Shown: piece after piece, positions 54,001 to 62,474 of the stretch
How positions within the stretch are numbered: the first letter of the stretch is position 1
How the letters are laid out: each line of letters starts with the position of its first letter
Assembly (NCBI RefSeq): GCF_003369915.1
Contig: NC_046677.1
Location: 32,475,842-32,539,841 of the forward strand
Length of the DNA stretch: 64,000 bases
Reading direction: 5' to 3'
From: Drosophila miranda
Taxonomy: Eukaryota > Arthropoda > Insecta > Diptera > Drosophilidae
The notes under the pieces: model-generated
What the model was told of the DNA's origin: nothing
Seen by the model: the letters and a program-made list of their open reading frames with translations, nothing else
Databases searched by the model: none
Program-made: the position numbers and the translations under genes

Positions 54001-54025
54001 TATGCATTTGAGGTCTCATTGTCAT
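51023..54025 (-). CDS. C2 ORF2: complete endonuclease-reverse transcriptase
   Basis: 1,000 codons, uninterrupted. Endonuclease: KIAFWNAAGLPNKL, ISESHLKED, VAGDWNAKSQWWGN, PSAIDFAVYKG and LGSDHNMQI. RT: KAPGFDSIDNRVIKSLP, YRPISLLTGFSKILERL, YMDIQEAFDRVWHQG (A), GVPQGSVLGPVLYN (B), LATYADDAVYLVS (C, about residue 700) and YLGIQMDTKLNF. It has the jockey-type tail APIWQYAMPVWGPL, and no RNase H. The start overlaps the gag end by 26 bases. The TAS-domain ORF2 pieces are closest to this family. Confidence 0.95.
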   Translation of the reverse strand: MTMRPQMHSNSPLIKIAFWNAAGLPNKLPELNAYLAGNSIDILLISESHLKEDTNLVIDGYHVYMANHPSNRSRGGAAVIIKCNIPHISLAPTREDSIQMCTIAATTKNHQTINIGAIYCPPAHEWIDTQFKQVFDSLGSRFIVAGDWNAKSQWWGNARSCRRGAALLKCIQENDQNILATGSPTHFPSNRRHMPSAIDFAVYKGIRHNLIHIETSYDLGSDHNMQIIRLLLRPEYGKKKILLPKNANIRRFQAHLEQRIHLETELHNGDDIDDAVAILEKNIYIAAELASQTSSNQHTVYGPQSFHLDSQTLKAIKIKRILCKINQKDRCSNPLIARTINQLTNRIRKRIKLQKDKQMNRLLHDIDPTDRYSMQKLWRLTNTIKRQPIPNLPVRRHVAEGQQAPAEPWCKTTEEKAEAFAQHLEARFTPKITADLEDREEINAVLQDNGPDEAAQIIRPVTIQELKSEIKKLKTKKAPGFDSIDNRVIKSLPTSAIEYLLLICNSALQFGHFPKSWKCAKISMLRKPGKPSDRLESYRPISLLTGFSKILERLILKRLFEEESFAMAIPNHQFGFRSQHSAEQQIGRVTQFILRSYEAQRHCSAVYMDIQEAFDRVWHQGLLCKVKTVVPDNLYILLTSYLSDRSFKVVCCNNITSSLKHITAGVPQGSVLGPVLYNLYTADMPQPPRHANSTQMLATYADDAVYLVSAPSPKQANENVERLLADALSWAKKWGITISLAKTAHVLHTLSPVQLHTPAPRLAGQLLAKKPVMPYLGIQMDTKLNFNKHVAAVVTKTRARIKKLDWIIGRNSKLPLPPKVLLYKQLIAPIWQYAMPVWGPLTSNMQMAKLQTIQNKALRAMTNAPWYVSNNALHADLQVATVEEVYNRLCRNYYTRLMQHTNLLACEIATHPYIPRRLARPRYAAMIEEHNPNSNRSLTAIQSILLQVRRENWLRNPFATHNMEISRSSANAAATQANDGPSREPDDGRRQLQNPDDGGG

Positions 54026-54317
54026 TTGTGAGTGGTCGGAGTCGTGCCATAACTCGGTACAGTGTCTTCTCGATCATGGAGAGCCTAGCTTCAAGACTCG
54101 GTTGGGGTTGTGTCTTGTTATTAGTTGTCTCGTTCCTTCGATCCGTCTGCACTTGTAGGAGAGTGATAAGCTTGTCTAGCTTCTCGTTTAGGCTGCTGAG
54201 TTCAGCCTTATTGTTGTTGTTGTTGTTGCTGCCTTGCGGGCGATTTGCGCTCTTAAATCGGCCTGCGCTCTTGGAGCGATTTCGGCTGAGGTGCTTTATG
54301 AGCTGCTCCTGCAACTC
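54000..54317 (-). pseudogene. C2 ORF1 (Gag) C-terminal remnant, open frame fused into D1
   Basis: The real gag part reads LQEQLIKHLSRNRSKSAGRF, then an Asn-run, LSSLNEKLDKLITLLQVQ and a coiled C-terminus ending before 54,000. The frame continues by chance to 54,704 through the unrelated D1 sequence, which makes a false 234-codon protein. All zinc knuckles are missing. Confidence 0.8.
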
Positions 54318-55108
54318 TTTTAGTTTGTGATGTTTGAGATGCTTGGTTAGTGGCACAGCAAGATGTGGACGGGAATAAAAGTTTGTCACATATAGTAATG
54401 GGTGTGGTGGAGGAAGGGCGGCACAGCACGGCACGGCACACGACAGACACCACAGGAAAAAACAGGGCACAACAGAAGAAACGGAAATGGCGACACGGCA
54501 CAGAACAATAAAAATCGACACGACACGAAACGGTTGAAGCACGTCCGACGAACGCGACCTCTCGAGCGGGTGGACGAGATGAGAGTGGCGGACGAGGTTC
54601 ATGGTGGAACACTCATATGTCCACCAACTCCCATACTCCCCACTCGAGAGACCCGATCGCCGATCGTCGTTTACCGGTGCTCTCACCCCCGGTTCCACTT
54701 TCACTCACCCCAATATTGAGTGAGATGAAAGTAGTCCGAGGGCAGCAGCACCGATAAGTAGGCAGTGGAAGGTTTGAATTGGCCGTTTGGTTTAGTGACT
54801 GTGTGTGTTGTCGTTGGGCAATGGCTAGTGTTCTTGTGTTTGTGCTGTTTGTGTTGGCTGCTCTGTTTCAAGGGGATGGGATGGGAAGGGGGAAATTTGC
54901 CTGCTCCCGTATAACCGCCCGGATACTTTAAACTTCCGGATCTTACGATCCGGGCGCGTGACGCTCCGAGGAGTCGACCGCATAGCATCTTGTGGGCGGT
55001 TGTAATGGCTTGTTGGGGCTTTTGGCAGATTGGCGAAGGTTGGCAGTGTTAATTTAATCCTGCTCAGCCTCGTTTGGAATTTACTGGCCTTTGAAGTTGG
55101 TAGGGGGC
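54318..55108 (-). mobile_element. fragment D1 (family D), 3' end of an otherwise unseen telomeric element
   Basis: TTTT then AGTTTGTGATGTTTGA marks the 3' end at 54,318. The identical start recurs at 55,109 (D2), about 791 bp away. This matches two 5'-truncated copies of a fourth family lying head to tail. It contains GGCACAGCACGGCACGGCAC repeats, the strong stem CCGGATC-TTAC-GATCCGG at 54936-54953 nested near CCCGGAT at 54918, and no recognisable coding domain. Confidence 0.7.
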
Positions 55109-55239
55109 TTTTAGTTTGTGATGTTTGAAATGTTTGTTAGTGGCACAGTAAGATGTGGACGGGAATAAAAGTTTGTCACTGTAATTAATGGGTGTGGTGG
55201 AGGAAGGGCGGCACGGCACGGCACGGCACACAACAGACA
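55109..55239 (-). mobile_element. fragment D2 (family D), 131 bp
   Basis: Matches the first 120-130 bases of D1 with a few differences and is cut by the 3' end of A2. The pattern (oligo-T at the left, family-specific 3' end, 5' truncation) is that of the other elements. Confidence 0.75.
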
Positions 55240-55483
55240 TTTTTTAATGGTTTGACTGGCTCAGGGCACTTTAGAGTGACCTGAAGCTTTATTTATTAAT
55301 GTTCTTATTACCTAAGACTAGCAACATTTAACATTAGGACTGACACATGAAGAGTTTTGGCAACATATTAATCTAACAGAGTTATCGATTTCTTATGTAG
55401 TACGTTATTTATCAAATTACTATTGGTTACAATTTATTACTTTTTTTTTTTGCTTTATTTTAATTTTAGACTAAATTCAGATT

Positions 55484-55790
55484 GGCTCGCTCGACCGAGT
55501 GGCTGCATGTCCGGCCACCCGGGATGCATTGTTTGTGGATGCGTTGGTCAACAGTCGTTGATTATTGGCTCGCTCGACCGAGTGGCTGCTGATCCGGCCA
55601 CCCGGGATGCATTGTTTGTGGATGCGTTGGTCAACAGTCGTTGATTATTGGCTCGCTCGGCCGAGTGGCTGCTGGTCCGGCCACCCGGGATGCATTGTTT
55701 GTGGATGCGTTGGTCAACAGTCGTTGATTAATGGCTCACTCGGCCGAGTGGCTGCTGGTCCGGCCACCCGGGATGCGTTGTTTGTGGAAA
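55484..55790. repeat. 83-bp tandem repeat, 3.7 copies, in A2 3' UTR
   Basis: GGCTCGCTCG or GGCTCACTCG starts units at 55484, 55567, 55650 and 55733. Each has a palindrome-like CTCGACCGAG or CTCGGCCGAG, then CCGGCCACCCGGG and GTTGGTCAACAGTCGTTGAT. It is GC-rich in AT-rich surroundings. The array recurs in A3 from 60,328. Confidence 0.9.
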
Positions 55791-57360
55791 TTAAAATGAA
55801 ATTAATTTTATTTTATTTGCAGGTTTATATTTTGTTGGTAATGGAGTGTCGGCAATCAAGTTAAGTAAATTATGTTTTTATATTTGTTGACTTTTAATGA
55901 ATATAATTATTTTATTTTCAAGTTGATTCACTGGATGTTGCGTTGGGATGTCTTCTGGCTGCTTGCTTAGTTGCTGACATATGTACATTTATTATGTACA
56001 TACAGTTAATTTCGTACACCATATGTGTTTTATTTATTTAATTGGCAGGTTTTGTCTTCAGCTTTGTAATAATTTGTATGTAATTTTGTGTAGTTTATGT
56101 TGTTATATTTGTTGGCTCTTTTTTTTTTTTTTAGTTGTTTTTTATTTTTTTAGGTTTGCGGCAGATTTGGTAAGTGTTTTAAATTGTATTTTGGCTGAAT
56201 TTAATTTTATTATATTTGCAGGTTTGGTAATAGAGTGTAAGCAGTCAAGTTAGGTAATTTATGTTGTTATATTTGTTGACTTTTAATGAGTATAGTGTTT
56301 TATTTTCAGGTTTAAAGAAAATTGGTGTGAAAAAGAAAAAGTGATTTTAATTGTTTTTACGTCAATTGAAATCTTATTATATCTGCAGTTTTATTTTTTG
56401 CTGGTTTGATGGTAAGGTGTCAGCAATCAAGGTAAGTAGTTTATTGTTTTATTTGTTGGCTTTTGATGACTGATGTTTGTTTTATTTTCACTGGCTGTTG
56501 CGCTTGATGTCTACAACTTGTTTGCGTATTTACTGACATTGATTGTTATGTAAATAGTTATTTTGTACGCCAATACATGATAGATTTGGTGGTAGTTTAT
56601 TGGCTTTTAATGATTTTTTGTGATGATTTTAACTTTATTTATTTACATTTCAGGTGGTAAGGTGTCAGTAATCAAGGACCAGCTTAGAATTTGTCGAGCA
56701 AAGTTGGGTGATTCCATGTATGACGTGAGGGGCCTTCGCCACATTTTGATGCAGCTTTATTCCAGTACCAATGTTATTTCAAGCGTGTCTCTTGGAAAGG
56801 CTGTTGCTCCTGATGTCTACAAATTGTTTGAGTATTTATTTAAATTAATTTGTTATGTAAATAGTTATTTTATATTTTGTTTTGTTTTCAGGTTTTTCTA
56901 TTTTCAGATTCATGATAAATTTGGTAAGTAGTTTTTGTTGTTATATTTATTGGCTTTTAATGATTTTTTGTGATGATTTTAACTTTATTTATTTACATTT
57001 TAGGTGGTAAGGTGTCAGTAATCAAGGACCAGCTTAGAATTTGTCGAGCAAAGTTGGGTGATTCCATGTATGGCGTGAGGGGCCTTCGCCACATTTTGAT
57101 GCAGCTTTATTCCAGTGCCAATGTTATTTCAAGCGTGTCTCTTGGAAAGGCTGTTGCTCCTGATGTCTACAAATTGTTTAAGTATTTATTTAGATTAATT
57201 TGTTATGTAAATAGTTATTTTATATTTTGTTTTGTTTTCAGGTTTTTCTATTTTCAGATTCATGATAAATTTGGTAAGTAGTTTTTGTTGTTATATTTAT
57301 TAGCTTTCAATGATTTTTTGTGATGATTTTAACTTTATTAATTTACATTTCCGGTGGTAA
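55791..57360 (+). repeat. splice-signal repeats in A2 3' UTR (antisense strand)
   Basis: Acceptor-like TATTTGCAG, TTTTTTTAG and TTTTCAG sites alternate with donor-like G|GTAAGT and AG|GTAATT sites on +: for example GTTTGCGGCAGATTTG|GTAAGT near 56,155, TCAGCAATCAAG|GTAAGT near 56,425 and GATAAATTTG|GTAAGT near 56,915 and 57,265. The blocks resemble those of A1 in position and sequence. A 350-bp segment is duplicated (56,620-56,969 and 56,970-57,319). Confidence 0.7.
56654..56931 (+). other. antisense open cassette, copy 1 (copy 2 at 57,004-57,281)
   Basis: After an acceptor-like ATTTACATTTCAG the + strand is open: GGKVSVIKDQLRICRAKLGD, then RGLRHILMQLYSS...SLGKAVAPDVYKLF. The second copy, 350 bp away, differs by amino-acid changes (D to G, T to A, E to K, K to R). 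A third, partial copy at 57,354 ends in a stop. A3 has the same cassettes. No family recognised; whether it is translated is unknown. Confidence 0.3.
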
Positions 57361-57489
57361 GGTGTCAATAATCAAGGACCAGCTTAGGATTTGTCGAGCA
57401 AAGTTGGGTGATTCCATGCATCCTGTTTGACCCTTGTTTCGATGACCATGTATGTTCACATTTGTCATATGAGTTTCTGATTTAATCAT

Positions 57490-57573
57490 TTTATTTTTTA
57501 TTCCACAGGCATTCCAAAAGGCTACCCTTAACGTATTGGAATTGTTGTTGTTGCTGCTGTTGTTTGTGTGCAT
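57490..57573 (-). pseudogene. A2 ORF2 stub: first ~27 codons only
   Basis: MHTNNSSNNNNSN then TLRVAFWNACGIKNKM is the start of a jockey-type endonuclease (compare KIAFWNAAGLPNKL in C2). After that the frame enters 3' UTR-like sequence; the rest of the endonuclease and all of RT are missing. A3 has the same stub (about 62,333-62,416). Confidence 0.8.
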
Positions 57574-57631
57574 GAATTAAGTTTGTATTGGCTGGTTGTC
57601 TATGTTGTCTGTGATATTAACATAAGTCATT

Positions 57632-59957
57632 TTAGTTGTCTTCTTCCATTTGGTTGCTGTTATCTCTGTCTGCCCTGAGAGGCACGGACTTGTTCACTTT
57701 GCCGTTGGAGGGAAGGCTCTGCACTAGACTGCCTAGTTGACTGATGGCAGCCAGGATGTCACTTATGCTGGCTTCGATCTTGTTCAGCCTTTCTTCAAAT
57801 CGCTTGCTTTCCGGTTCGGCCGGACCCACTGCCATAGTTTTCAAGGACTGCGAGAGTGCAATCTGCTCTTCTCGCAGTCTATTCTGGAATTTCTCCAGAT
57901 GGCTGGCGGCTGGGTTGGGATTCATGTCCACGGCTATAGGAGCTCTCCGTCCTTTCCCTACTTTATCCTTTTTTTGGCTGGGTGTTTGTTTTCTCTTTTC
58001 TCTGTTCTTAATCTTGGTAAGCCTTCTCTTGATTTCGGTACTATGGTGGCTGGCTTTGGTTGGACATTTCTGCCAGAGAAAGGGTTTGTGAAGCCCCTCA
58101 CTGGTCCACTTCGGCCCTCGTCACAGCCACTCACATCCCTGCGATGGCTACCTGCTGGAAATGGGGCCACTCGGAATGTTTGAGGACGTTTGGATATCTC
58201 CTCCCATACGCTGGGTCTCCCTATAGCTTGCTTTGTGAGTCTATCCTCATTGATCATTTTATTGACCTTGAGCCTGCTTCTGGCCGCTTTAAAGGCTGGA
58301 CAACCCTTAAAGCTGCTGACGTGATCCCCGTCGCAGTTTGCGCACTTGGCTGGGGTGTGTCTGGGCTTCGTGCATTCGGTTGAGAGGTGGCCTCTGGCAC
58401 ACTTCATGCATTTGGGCTCGTTCCGGCAATAATTTTTGGTGTGACCATAGGCCTGGCACCTGTGGCATTGCAGGGGATTCCTGGGTGGCAGCTTTTTTTC
58501 AAATGCCACTGACTGGCCTCCTAATACATTTATTTTTAGTATTTCGTCATGCGAGCCATCCCTTTTCTGCTCAATCTCTAACTCAAACATGTTTATTGGC
58601 CTTCCTGTAACTACATGCTTCATATTGGCGCAGAATCTGACGACGAAGGCCCTTTTTTTTAATTCAGCAAAAATCCACTCATTCGTCGTCGAGTAGTGCA
58701 GGTGTCTCAGAATATAGCGTGCACCACGCTGACCGTTTGGCTGGTGCGTATGCATTAGCAACTTTTGGTCGTGGAGGAGTTGTGTTATTTTCCTATGGGC
58801 GTTCATATCAACGCATTGAATTCTGATACCGTTCCCCGGGGTGCTTTTCGTTTTGAAGCTGTCCACCCCCGCTGTATAATTGAGTTTTTCTAGTAGGGGA
58901 ACTATAGCTTTGACACCAGCTATGTGAATAGAAGGCACCCTCTTGCTCGATGGCACTACCTGCCATGGAAGGAGCTCTGGCTGTTCGATATGGTTACTTT
59001 CGCTGTCATTGAGATCTTTGCTATGCCTACTCATTGTGGGGAGTGGACAAGGCTGAGCATTTTCGTTTGGCACAGGGACGACGTGTGACACCCCAGTGTC
59101 ATTACCTTTCTTCTTGGGAGGTGACGTTGATAGCCTGTTTGCCTCTGTGGAGTTGTGATTTTTTACCTTCTTGAAATCGGAGGCAAACTTTTTGGCGGCG
59201 ATGCTTTGGAATTTTGGGGTGTTAAGGTCAAGATCAAGGTCCATTCTCGGTGTGCCGATGGAGGAGTTGTCCTCATCAGTGCTGTCCATGTCCCTATTCA
59301 ATCTTTTACCGGGGTAATAACGGGGGCAGGGATGACTGCCGTGTTGAGGGTCCTAGTCATTGGCATATCCCTGAGCCAATTTTTGACCAAGTCATTGCTA
59401 TTTTCTAGCTCCGTCAGGGGTGAAGATCTACTCATGGTCATTGTTGGGGGAGATGCCTGAGTTAGTGGTTGAAATAAGTTTTTTTTGGCTTTAATTTTAT
59501 TTGTGGACGATTTATTTTTATTACTGGCTTGTGATATATAGTTTTCTTTATTTGTTTCATTTTCAGCAACCCGTTTTTGTTTGTTCTCTACATTTACATG
59601 TAGCAGGTCTGCTGTCATCTCTACTTCGTCTTCAGCAACATGTTTAGGATTGTTGGTTTCAGCTACATTTATATGTAGCGGGTCTGACGTTGGCTCAACA
59701 TGTTGCTGGCCGTGACGCTGCGTGGGAACAGTTATGGAAAATGGAAAAGAGGCTCTCGACCCGGCTCTCGGGGGGGAGCACCCCTCGGGATCCGAGTTGG
59801 ACGAAATTGAGATGCACCCACCTGTTGGTTTCCTATGCGCAACAGTTGGTTTGTCCGAATCGGGGCTGGGCTTCATGTTTGTTTCTTCCATCTGTACATG
59901 GTCCGCCATTTTCTTATCCATGTGGTTCTCCAGAGAAAAATTTTGTTCTTTTTGCAC
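57632..59957 (-). pseudogene. A2 ORF1 (Gag) in three overlapping frames
   Basis: Three adjoining minus-strand frames: 59957-59298 (N-terminal, acidic, Ser/Pro-rich), 59301-57958 (SLESIHIAGVKAIV-like core region, RYILRHLHYSTTNEWIF, three knuckles CHRCQAYGHTKNYC, CMKCARGHLSTEC, CANCDGDHVSSFKGC) and 57931-57632 (coiled C-terminus NKIEASISDILAAI). Together they have the size and order of B2 Gag (about 775 codons). The breaks lie at G runs near 59,315 and between 57,920 and 58,060, where A2 and A3 differ by single G. They may be consensus errors rather than true frameshifts. Confidence 0.75.
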
Positions 59958-60048
59958 AGCACCTCTTTGTTTGTTTTTAATTGCTTTTATTTAATACCTT
60001 TAGTGGCCTTTGATTGTAGTATTTTTTTATGTTTTATTTTATTAATTT

Positions 60049-60110
60049 AATGGTTTGACTTTTTTTTTAATGGTTTGACTGGCTTATTTAATGGTTTGAC
60101 TGGCTCAGGG
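60049..60110 (-). promoter_or_regulatory. 3'-end tag ladder at the A2/A3 junction, likely marks transcription start in the A 3' end
   Basis: The last bases of family A recur three times: AATGGTTTGAC (60049-60059) then nine T; AATGGTTTGACTGGC (60069-60083) then TTATTT; then the full 3' end of A3 from 60090. On the minus strand this reads as short 3'-end pieces each followed by an A-rich tail at the 5' end of A2. For HeT-A such tags arise because RNA starts within the 3' end of the neighbour upstream. The same promoter arrangement is inferred here. Confidence 0.7.
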
Positions 60111-62332
60111 CACTTTAGAGTGACCTGAAGCTTTATTTATTAATGTTCTTATTACCTAAGACTAGCAACATTTAACATTAGGACTGACACATGAAGAGTT
60201 TTGGCAACATATTAATCTAACAGAGTTATCGATTTCTTATGTAGTACGTTATTTATCAAATTACTATTGGTTACAATTTATTACTTTTTTTTTTTGCTTT
60301 ATTTTAATTTTAGACTAAATTCAGATTGGCTCGCTCGACCGAGTGGCTGCATGTCCGGCCACCCGGGATGCATTGTTTGTGGATGCGTTGGTCAACAGTC
60401 GTTGATTATTGGCTCGCTCGACCGAGTGGCTGCTGATCCGGCCACCCGGGATGCATTGTTTGTGGATGCGTTGGTCAACAGTCGTTGATTATTGGCTCGC
60501 TCGGCCGAGTGGCTGCTGGTCCGGCCACCCGGATGCATTGTTTGTGGATGCGTTGGTCAACAGTCGTTGATTAATGGCTCACTCGGCCGAGTGGCTGCTG
60601 GTCCGGCCACCCGGGATGCGTTGTTTGTGGAAATTAAAATGAAATTAATTTTATTTTATTTGCAGGTTTATATTTTGTTGGTAATGGAGTGTCGGCAATC
60701 AAGTTAAGTAAATTATGTTTTTATATTTGTTGACTTTTAATGAATATAATTATTTTATTTTCAAGTTGATTCACTGGATGTTGCGTTGGATGTCTTCTGG
60801 CTGCTTGCTTAGTTGCTGACATATGTACATTTATTATGTACATACAGTTAATTTCGTACACCATATGTGTTTTATTTATTTAATTGGCAGGTTTTGTCTT
60901 CAGCTTTGTAATAATTTGTATGTAATTTTGTGTAGTTTATGTTGTTATATTTGTTGGCTCTTTTTTTTTTTTTTTAGTTGTTTTTTATTTTTTTAGGTTT
61001 GCGGCAGATTTGGTAAGTGTTTTAAATTGTATTTTGGCTGAATTTAATTTTATTATATTTGCAGGTTTGGTAATAGAGTGTAAGCAGTCAAGTTAGGTAA
61101 TTTATGTTGTTATATTTGTTGACTTTTAATGAGTATAGTGTTTTATTTTCAGGTTTAAAGAAAGTTGGTGTGAAAAAGAAAAAGTGATTTTAATTGTTTT
61201 TACGTCAATTGAAATCTTATTATATCTGCAGTTTTATTTTTTGCTGGTTTGATGGTAAGGTGTCAGCAATCAAGGTAAGTAGTTTATTGTTTTATTTGTT
61301 GGCTTTTGATGACTGATGTTTGTTTTATTTTCACTGGCTGTTGCGCTTGATGTCTACAACTTGTTTGCGTATTTACTGACATTGATTGTTATGTAAATAG
61401 TTATTTTGTACGCCAATACATGATAGATTTGGTGGGTAGTTTATTGGCTTTTAATGACTTTTTGTGATGATTTTAACTTTATTTATTTACATTTCAGGTG
61501 GTAAGGTGTCAGTAATCAAGGACCAGCTTAGAATTTGTCGAGCAAAGTTGGGTGATTCCATGTATGACGTGAGGGGCCTTCGCCACATTTTGATGCAGCT
61601 TTATTCCAGTACCAATGTTATTTCAAGCGTGTCTCTTGGAAAGGCTGTTGCTCCTGATGTCTACAAATTGTTTGAGTATTTATTTAAATTAATTTGTTAT
61701 GTAAATAGTTATTTTATATTTTGTTTTGTTTTCAGGTTTTTCTATTTTCAGATTCATGATAAATTTGGTAAGTAGTTTTTGTTGTTATATTTATTGGCTT
61801 TTAATGATTTTTTGTGATGATTTTAACTTTATTTATTTACATTTTAGGTGGTAAGGTGTCAGTAATCAAGGACCAGCTTAGAATTTGTCGAGCAAAGTTG
61901 GGTGATTCCATGTATGGCGTGAGGGCCTTCGCCACATTTTGATGCAGCTTTATTCCAGTGCCAATGTTATTTCAAGCGTGTCTCTTGGAAAGGCTGTTGC
62001 TCCTGATGTCTACAAATTGTTTAAGTATTTATTTAGATTAATTTGTTATGTAAATAGTTATTTTATATTTTGTTTTGTTTTCAGGTTTTTCTATTTTCAG
62101 ATTCATGATAAATTTGGTAAGTAGTTTTTGTTGTTATATTTATTAGCTTTCAATGATTTTTTGTGATGATTTTAACTTTATTAATTTACATTTCCGGTGG
62201 TAAGGTGTCAATAATCAAGGACCAGCTTAGGATTTGTCGAGCAAAGTTGGGTGATTCCATGCATCCTGTTTGACCCTTGTTTCGATGACCATGTATGTTC
62301 ACATTTGTCATATGAGTTTCTGATTTAATCAT

Positions 62333-62416
62333 TTTATTTTTTATTCCACAGGCATTCCAAAAGGCTACCCTTAACGTATTGGAATTGTTGTTGTTGCTGC
62401 TGTTGTTTGTGTGCAT
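62333..62416 (-). pseudogene. A3 ORF2 stub
   Basis: Same ~27-codon endonuclease start (TLRVAFWNACGIKNKM) and same deletion join as A2, so the loss of ORF2 preceded the duplication or is inherited by both copies. Confidence 0.8.
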
Positions 62417-62474
62417 GAATTAAGTTTGTATTGGCTGGTTGTCTATGTTGTCTGTGATATTAACATAAGTCATT

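Larger units (their letters stand above)
50439..54317 (-). mobile_element. telomeric retrotransposon C2 (family C): complete ORF2, gag cut
   Basis: The 3' end follows ten T at 50439-50448. It contains a 0.57-kb 3' UTR, a complete ORF2 and the last ~105 codons of gag. It is cut at 54,317, where the 3' oligo-T of D1 begins. Confidence 0.93.
55240..60059 (-). mobile_element. telomeric element A2 (family A), full-length-like, ORF2 lost
   Basis: Six T then AATGGTTTGACTGGCTCAGG from 55,246. The content from 3' to 5' is a 3' UTR of about 2.2 kb with splice-like signals on +, the first ~27 codons of ORF2, a frame-broken gag and a short AT-rich 5' UTR ending in 3'-end tags near 60,049. A3 repeats it at an offset of about 4,843. 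It shares its 3' end with A1 but most of the 3' UTR has diverged. Confidence 0.9.

Noticed and set aside
54000..54704. A 234-codon protein with a hydrophobic middle, like a membrane protein
   Set aside because: It crosses the C2/D1 junction at about 54,317. Only the C-terminal part is Gag; the rest is D1 sequence read by chance.
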